From positions 24,236,648-24,300,647 of the forward strand of contig JACBWW010000016.1 of assembly GCA_020086605.1 (NCBI GenBank): a stretch of DNA of 64,000 nt. Direction: 5' to 3'. Source of the stretch: Lanius collurio. Taxonomy: Eukaryota; Chordata; Aves; Passeriformes; Laniidae. A model generated the notes under the pieces. That model did no database searches, had not been told where the DNA came from, and saw nothing but the letters and a program-made list of their open reading frames with translations. The first letter of the stretch is position 1, and the number at the start of each line of letters is the position of its first letter. Position numbers and translations under genes: made by a program. Shown here in pieces: positions 46,001-64,000 of the stretch.

Positions 46001-49000
46001 AAAATCTGCAGCTGTTAACTTGTGTCTCTCACTTACCTCTTTAATTCCTTGATTTCAAATAATTGAAGATTGATATTTTGGGAGTGCTGAGAGAGAGCTT
46101 GAGAAATCCTGCAGGATTCCAACAGCTTTAGAAAGGAACTGAGGTGCTGTGAGTGAGTCTAAGAAACTGCAAACTCCAGGTTGTTACACCAGGAGTAAAA
46201 TGTAGCCAAGATACTTCCAGAGTGCTCAATGCAGCATTGCAGAGGTGTTAAATCTGTGTGGAGTGGCACAAACAGCAACAGTGTGACAGGTAAAGGAGAA
46301 AGATTTATTTCAGACACTGGAATACATTCATATTTCATCTTAATTCCTGGACATTTTGCTGTCTAAGGAAGGGTTTGCTGTGTTGAACTCTATGTCAGGT
46401 GGACTGCAAATGGCATAGATGCCAGTTGTCCTGAGCTTTCATTTGGTGTAAAAGACTGTCACAGCTCTCAGGTTTGGAATATTTAATATTCATGGAAATA
46501 TTTATATCTGAGTAATTCTAGTTCAGATATGAAAATACATAGGAGCTGTGGGGGAAAAATCTGAGGGGAAAAACTACAGCTCAAGTAATGCTAAAACTCA
46601 TATTCCCCCTTGCAGGCCTGCCCCTTTGTCATTGACATCTGTGCAGAGAGGTGCAAACCCAGAATTAAAGCCATTTCTCTGGAGGCAGGGGGCTCCCAGC
46701 TGAGCAGGGCTGTCTGCAGGTCTGTGGTTAATAAAGGAGAGGCCAAAGTGCTGCATGGCCCTGAGAACATCATCATCCACACTTACAAATCAGGCAGCAG
46801 GATCACCTCTGTGATTGAAAATAAGGTATGGCCTGAAACTTCCATAAGGTACTTTGTGTTTATGGCTGTTGTTATTGTTCCTCCTCCTTCCTTGGGTCAT
46901 ATTTGAGAATTACTTCTCCTGAAATCAGGTTTTTGTGTCTGTTTCATTAAAAAAACCCTCCTGATGTGCTCCTTGGGACTTCAGAAGAGCCTGGATCAGT
47001 GTTACTGGAAAGGGCAGATTGTTATAATGAGGCAAGCAGTTCTAAGTACCATATAAAATGTGAATATTTTTATGTTCCCATTCCAATTTTTCAATCTTTT
47101 GACACAATATGATCATCAAATGAGAAAACAAACACTAACAGCAGGAAATGCAATTAGAGCAAGAGCAAAGAGCACAGCATTTATGCTATTGAATATTTCC
47201 AGTGTCCACAAGAAGGTCAAAGAGCAGTGATTGTTAGGAGTGTGTATGATGAGTTTTCACCTGATTATTCCTCCAGGTGTAATTTATTAGTAATTCAAGC
47301 TGAAAGTTGTAAATCCAAGTGGAAGGGGTTGGTGAGAAGCAGAGATTTTAAACCTATTTCCATAGACCACAATGAATGTGCTGTTCCTTCTCAGTTTCCT
47401 TTATAGCAGGAACTGTGAATAAACACAGCACAGTAAGATGTTAAACTTCAGATGCTTTAAATCTTAAAAGACCACAGCAAGAAGTGTATTTTTAAATGCA
47501 CAGCCATGCGAAAGGGGGTGAGTTGGGGGACTAATATTAGGAGTGGATGCTGAGGCTCCTGGAACTCTGGATTTGGCTTTGCACTTCGCCCTTTAGGGTG
47601 GATATTCCAGAGTTATTTATATGTTTGAGGCCATGTCAGAGAGGGAGATCAGGGCTGCACTGAGACAACTGGATGCTCTCTGCTTCAGATCTCTGCCCAC
47701 TCTGTTTATACCAGTTGGGTTTGCTTTGCAGATCTCACCAAGCTGGGTGGGAATGCTGGGGCAGCTCCTCAGGGGGGTCTGGCAGGGCTGAGGCCAGTGC
47801 TGTGAGCTTCAGCAAGGCCAACTTTTATCTTCACAAGTCCTTGTGTTGTTTCAATGAGTCTTAAGTGACTTTGGCTGGGAATGTGGTGCTAAGATACATT
47901 TGAAACTGTTACTTTTCAAAGAGTTTCTGTTACTCTTCAAAGAGGATCCTTAAGCATTTCTGTCCTGTAAAAAAGCAGTCTCAGGAAGTACAAGGAGAGT
48001 GCAGTTGTTACACAAAGAACAGACACTTAACCAGTAAAGAGTAATGGTTTCTTCATGTTGTTTCACTTGCAGTCTGAAAACACAGTGATAATTCATGTCA
48101 ACAATGAGCAGAGTAAGAACTGCCTCAACAGTAGGGGTCTGACAGTGTTTGCTGTGGAAGTGGCTCCAAAATCCATGATGGTGAGGTTCTTTCATTGCTT
48201 GGCCAACTTTAGAGAAAAGCAGGTGACATCTTTATAGTTTCCTTTTGTGGGGCTTTTATCATCATAATGAGCATGTGGAGAGTGGCATCTTCTGACCAGA
48301 ACACTTAAGCAGTTCTTAGTATTTCAAAGCTGATCATCTCCTTGATGTATCCCCTGTTTTCCTGTGCAGTTTGCTATAAAAATCCATAATTGCTCAGTTT
48401 TTCATACGTGAGCCTATTTCAATTGTCCATTCTATACATGCACCATTGAGTAATATTTTTAATGATCTTTTCCTAAGGGTGTCTTTTATTTCTTTTTCAC
48501 TTGGCAATTTTCAATCCCCATGTATTGATGCCTGTGAGAAACAGACCAGACCATGCACTAATCAGAAGCAGAAATAGATGTATTGCAGTCCTTGTGCACA
48601 GTGTGATTTGCAAGTGGTTAAGTTTTGTTGAACCTGATTTAGGGATCATGTTAACCTTGAGACACTTTGATTGCTGAGCTCTGCTGCAGAGCTGGACAGG
48701 CTTTAGTGACAATTCCAAATGAGGGTTCTAAGGGATGGAATGTGGTGGAAAATGCATTACTAATGGAGATTATATATTTCTTCATTTATTTATGAATTAA
48801 ACCCCCCTGTTTTCATTTTTCTAAAAGTACACTCTCTTTGTTTAAATGCAGAGGCATCCAAGCTATTTTATATTTTCCAGTTTTCCAGGGTGGATTCATT
48901 CAAGCCTGTTGTCAACAGAGCAGTCCCATGACACAGGCAGGGCTGGGGCCTATTTAAATTGCTGCTGACACTAGAGATCCATAGCCTCATCCTGTAAGGT

Positions 49001-49304
49001 GGTTTTAAATTTGAATTTAGGCTTCATTCAGTATAAACTGTAGGCTCAACCCTTATTGATATTTTGCTGTTAAATTCAACAGTAATTTTTAAATATCAAT
49101 TTTCAGTGTATATGATGAATGTTTATCATTTAGTGATACAAGTACTGAGCATTTTGCCTGCACAGCACACTGGGTAACAGTTTTCTAATAAAGAGAACTC
49201 TCTTTCATCTCTGCTTTCTCTTGTGCCAGGTCTCTCAGCACGTGATGCCCCTCAACGAGCAGGAAGAATGGATTTACAGCTGTGTGCACTCCCTTGTGTG
49301 TTAA
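33845..49304 (+). CDS. EFCAB7: EFCAB7, EF-hand calcium-binding domain protein 7 (complete, 13 coding exons)
   Basis: In mammals EFCAB7 works with IQCE to tether EVC-EVC2 at the base of the primary cilium and supports Hedgehog signalling. Thirteen coding exons join in one frame of 623 codons plus TAA, close to the 629 residues of the human protein. They are 33845-34013, 36532-36743, 37129-37215, 37622-37811, 38505-38632, 41558-41699, 42196-42305, 42849-43006, 43186-43319, 44759-44907, 46616-46825, 48073-48180 and 49230-49304. Strong matches include AIFYMNCRAAYLTVLKSSLE, NPSQKTINKYW, LDGNGLLSLEEYNFFELRTS, NELTRQGFMDLNLMEAND and VFAVEVAPKS. Of three EF-hand-like loops, only the third (DLDGNGLLSLEE) has all canonical ligands. 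The start is the first ATG after the acceptor, consistent with a 5' UTR exon in the island at 31.1-31.8 kb. Poly-A signals follow at 49451 and 49788. Confidence 0.95.
36532..36743 (+). CDS. EFCAB7: EFCAB7 exon, first EF-hand-like loop
   Basis: The acceptor is TTTTGTTGTGCAG and the donor is ACA|GTAAGT. The exon encodes QQAGRNPSQKTINKYW, later LNFDDFCAILKKEKP and the loop DTDKAGYIFHDE. Loop position 5 is Ala instead of an oxygen ligand, so calcium binding here is doubtful. Confidence 0.95.
37129..37215 (+). CDS. EFCAB7: EFCAB7 exon, second EF-hand-like loop
   Basis: The acceptor is TTTTTTCTTGCAG and the donor is AACAAG|GTAAGG. It encodes RGDKMTWEEVTTITKQ and the loop DFNCSGKLDYNK. Position 12 is Lys rather than Glu or Asp, as in the human protein, so this loop is probably structural. 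Confidence 0.93.
37622..37811 (+). CDS. EFCAB7: EFCAB7 exon (SKPSPRISRKTD)
   Basis: The acceptor is TTGATCTCAAG. The exon encodes FCELYLSTSEQCCKAARDRL and later PVSKPSPRISRKTDHKLAN. The frame requires it to end at GCTAATG|GTGCTT, a weak donor. The next exon completes the Gly codon, giving LANGDSRAPS against the human NKGDTRSS. Confidence 0.87.
38505..38632 (+). CDS. EFCAB7: EFCAB7 exon, Ser/Thr-rich linker
   Basis: The acceptor is CTCTGTTTGTAG and the donor is ATGAAG|GTATCA. It encodes DSRAPSRPSSAQSGKASTST, then VTVGASSSRSTKLIIEPDTM. It is a low-complexity linker that aligns with the diverged central part of human EFCAB7 (TVTMGA). Confidence 0.88.
41558..41699 (+). CDS. EFCAB7: EFCAB7 exon (KGCFYLEEDGEIISH)
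   Basis: The acceptor is TTGGTTTCCAG and the donor is AGAAG|GTGAGT. It encodes EWQCAQSKGCFYLEEDGEI, then ISHKYRLHLPQRSAVCITIK. It starts a domain C-terminal to the linker that is shared with human EFCAB7. Confidence 0.94.
42196..42305 (+). CDS. EFCAB7: EFCAB7 exon (WLSVDTALFILKENE)
   Basis: The acceptor is TTTCTTTTTAG and the donor is AAAGAG|GTTAGA. It encodes KSCHWLSVDTALFILKENE and then ENLQLVSFTELQHKE, matching human WLSVDTALYILKENES. Confidence 0.94.
42849..43006 (+). CDS. EFCAB7: EFCAB7 exon (FGWRGELGSGVYWLLP)
   Basis: The acceptor is CTTTATGAGCAG and the donor is TTCCG|GTGTGT. It encodes MFGWRGELGSGVYWLLPFTT, GCRLRK and later LLWRDEDGELALTKEF. An internal GTAAAA at 42927 was not used because the frame and homology continue through it. 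Confidence 0.93.
43186..43319 (+). CDS. EFCAB7: EFCAB7 exon with the canonical EF-hand
   Basis: The acceptor is CATCCTTCAG and the donor is TAAGG|GTAAGT. The loop DLDGNGLLSLEE has Asp, Asp, Asn, Gly, Ser and Glu at positions 1, 3, 5, 6, 9 and 12, a complete calcium-binding loop. It is followed by YNFFELRTSGEKCDQEAWAV, almost identical to human. Confidence 0.96.
44759..44907 (+). CDS. EFCAB7: EFCAB7 exon (NELTRQGFMDLNLMEAND)
   Basis: The acceptor is CTTTGAAACAG and the donor is ACAGAG|GTAGGA. It encodes NELTRQGFMDLNLMEANDQD and later WVTLLSLGYNKALEMTE, one of the most conserved parts of the protein. Confidence 0.96.
46616..46825 (+). CDS. EFCAB7: EFCAB7 exon (ACPFVIDICAERCKP)
   Basis: The acceptor is CCCCCTTGCAG and the donor is AATAAG|GTATGG. 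It encodes ACPFVIDICAERCKPRIKA and later ENIIIHTYKSGSRITSVIEN, matching the human C-terminal region. Confidence 0.96.
48073..48180 (+). CDS. EFCAB7: EFCAB7 exon (VFAVEVAPKS)
   Basis: The acceptor is GTTTCACTTGCAG and the donor is ATGATG|GTGAGG. It encodes ENTVIIHVNNEQSKNCLNSR, then GLTVFAVEVAPKSMM. Confidence 0.95.
49230..49304 (+). CDS. EFCAB7: EFCAB7 last coding exon
   Basis: The acceptor is CTCTTGTGCCAG. It encodes VSQHVMPLNEQEEWIYSCVH, then SLVC and TAA. The human protein ends in a very similar HVMPLNEEEEWIY block. Confidence 0.95.
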   Translation, partial: VSQHVMPLNEQEEWIYSCVHSLVC

Positions 49305-49450
49305 ACCTGGCAGTGCCAGGCTTGGGAGCAGCCACACTGAACCAGCAATGGCTTTAGGCAGCTTTTAGGCAATTTAGAGTCTTGTCCTTCTCAAAAAGCT
49401 GGCATACATTTATACTTCTTCATGATTTTGGCATGAAAACACTGAGGCAC

Positions 49451-49793
49451 AATAAAAATTAGTGCTGTTCAGTAATCCAGCTGCCAGTTGTAATATAATT
49501 GTGCTTCATAAAGGCTGTTCTCCCTAAATATGCTCTTGTTTTCCATACCAAGGGTTGTAGCTCCATCACAGGCTGGAACTGCCTCACTGAGGAAAAACTT
49601 TGTTGAATGAGTTCCTAATTAAACATTCCTGTGGTTTTGATGTGAGAAGTGTAAAGGGATGAGGCTCATTTTATTTTGTCACCTGGTAAAGGATTTGCTT
49701 CTTTCCCTTTTTTTTTGTCATTTGCTGATAATCCTTATCTTACACTTATTCTGTAATTACTGCCTGATTTTATACTCTTTTATATAAAATAAA
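49451..49793 (+). terminator. Poly-A signals of EFCAB7
   Basis: AATAAA occurs at 49451, 147 bases after the stop codon, and again at 49788 within an AT-rich stretch. Either could direct 3' end formation; the sequence does not say which is used. Confidence 0.55.
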
Positions 49794-51094
49794 ATCTGCC
49801 TTTTCATATGCAATAAGGAAATAACATCATTTGAGAAAAATGGAGATTTGTCTTGGGCTCTTCACTGTTAACTGCAATGAATTATTCCCAGGGCAGCTGA
49901 AATAAGAAGATTGAAGTGCACCAAGTTTAGGCTGCAACAGCAATGAAAACCAGCTTTGAGGTACTAAAACCATTCAGCTTATTATATTTTTCTAGTTTCT
50001 CTAAATATCTGTTAATGTGGAAAAAAATGATGACCCTGGCCACTGGATGCTTAAAAAGTTGTTTGAGTTTAAAATAGCCATTAAATGTATGTGACCTCAT
50101 GTGGGAGGGCAGCAAGTAGTGTTGCAAAGCTATTTTTATCTGCCCTAACTCCTGCTCTCTGCTGAAATCTTACACTGGGCAAGTAAATGTCAGTGACAAA
50201 ATGAGAGCTGGGCTCTGATGTACACACTGCAGCCATTGGTGCTCAGGCAGGATTCTTGGTGAGCTTCTAGTTTTCCATATTTTTCTTTAGTAAGTACCAC
50301 AGGTATTGTTTTCATTTTCACAACTGTCTAAAAGAAGTTGAAGCCCCAAAAATATTTGGTGATTTTTAGCTCTGACTGAGCTCTGCAAATGCTGCCTCAG
50401 GCAAGGTGTGGGTAAATCAGAAATTCTCAGCTCATTGCCTAAGAAGGAGTTGGGAAATAATGAGACACTCTGCGTGGAATAGACACTACAAAGGGAGCAG
50501 TCCATTATTTATATTTCTTTTGTTTGTAAAATCAGCCTTCTTAGATGTGGCAGGAATTCATAAGCAGCTCTCTGCCCTTTAGGAAAGGAATGGTTAAAGC
50601 TGAGAGGAGGGCTTAGCTGAGAAATCACTGCTTGTGGAAAGAGTTGGGTTTGCTGCAGGTAACAAACATGGCACAGCAATACACAGGGAACATCATTTAT
50701 TTTCTGATCCTCCTGCTGCTAGAAAGGGTTTAATTATGCAGTTTTTTTAAGTGGGGATGTAGGCAAACTCTCCATGGCAGGTTCTACCTTTCCTGCCCTG
50801 GAGGAGGTGAGATTAGAGATCTTGGTTGTATTGCAGACTTTTCCATTTTGCTCCAAATCCAGGTATCACCAAGACAGAAAAATTCCACCTTCTCTTTTTA
50901 ATGATGAGCAGAGGTACCAGCTTATTTTCTTTGAGGAGAGACATTTAGGAGAAAAAAAATCTAACAGGTAATTTGAATTTCTGGAATGTTACCATTCTTT
51001 TGAGAACTAGAGCCATACCAAAATTCAGCTTCTTCAAGGCTTTGCTAATGCTGACCTTCCCTCACCCCAGTACTGGGGCACTGGGGGGCTCCTG
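49794..51094. other. EFCAB7-PGM1 intergenic region
   Basis: This is about 1.3 kb of unremarkable sequence between the EFCAB7 3' end and the CR1 copy in front of PGM1. No gene, RNA or named regulatory element is recognisable. Confidence 0.55.
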
Positions 51095-63694
<12,600 letters not shown>

Positions 63695-63717
63695 TAATAT
63701 TGTTATTACTGTTATAT

Positions 63718-63972
63718 ATAATGAGAGGGCACAGTCTCAAGCTGCATCAAGGGAAATACAAGTTGGATATTAGGAAGAAGTTTTCCACAGAAAGAGTGAT
63801 AAGGTTCTGGAATGGCCTGCCCGGGGAGGTGGTGGAGTCACCATCCCTGGATGTGTTCAAAAAATGACTGCATGTGGCACTCGGTGCCATGGTTTAGCTG
63901 AGGTCTTAGGGCATGGGTTGGACTCGATGATCTTGAAGGTCTCTTCCAACCTAGTCATTCTGTGATTCTGTC
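63718..63972 (+). repeat. CR1 LINE 3' end immediately after PGM1 exon 2
   Basis: In + orientation: GGAAATACAAGTTGGATATT, AGGAAGAAGTTTTCCACAGA, GGCCTGCCCGGGGAGGTGGT, GGTTGGACTCGATGATCTTG and GTCTCTTCCAACCTAGTCAT, ending with the tail TCTGTGATTCTGT. It begins only about 50 bases after the exon 2 donor. Confidence 0.87.
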
Positions 63973-64000
63973 AATACTATTATTATTACTATTATTATTA
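63973..64000 (+). repeat. (ATT)n microsatellite at the window edge
   Basis: A run of TATTATTATTACTATTATTA type directly follows the CR1 tail and continues beyond the window. Confidence 0.85.

Overview
The window is vertebrate nuclear DNA, almost certainly from a bird. Genes are split into small exons by long AT-rich introns with canonical splice signals. The interspersed repeats are nearly all 5'-truncated CR1 LINE 3' ends, and the gene order matches the amniote ALG6 - ITGB3BP - EFCAB7 - PGM1 block. Family, exon phase and residue comparisons rest on remembered human proteins; no search or alignment was run. The bird order cannot be fixed from what I can see.

Layout: 1-12.1 kb holds nine internal coding exons of ALG6 (+ strand), the ER glucosyltransferase that adds the first glucose to the lipid-linked N-glycan precursor. 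The start codon lies upstream of the window, and the C-terminal exons are not visible; they may fall in the assembly gap at 13,101-13,467. From about 28.2 kb down to 22.7 kb, on the minus strand, lies ITGB3BP (CENP-R, an inner-kinetochore protein). Four or five exons join in phase; its first and last exons were not found. A GC-rich island at about 31.1-31.8 kb is the likely shared promoter of ITGB3BP (leftward) and EFCAB7 (rightward). EFCAB7 (33.8-49.3 kb) is complete: 13 coding exons, 623 codons plus stop, for an EF-hand protein of the ciliary EvC-zone/Hedgehog machinery. From 51.9 kb PGM1 (phosphoglucomutase 1) begins. It has two alternative first exons, 1A in a CpG-rich promoter and 1B 8.5 kb downstream, and a common exon 2 carrying the catalytic serine. 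The rest of PGM1 lies beyond the right edge.

The genes are unrelated housekeeping or ciliary genes kept together by synteny; they do not form an operon or a single pathway. I found no CRISPR array, tRNA, rRNA, prophage or novel multi-gene system. The most interesting signals are in splicing: a likely U12-type intron in ALG6 with a non-AG 3' end, one clear and one possible GC-AG intron in ALG6, and a weak, ambiguous donor on PGM1 exon 1B. Next come the possible missing ALG6 3' end and a promoter island bracketed by CR1 copies in opposite orientations.
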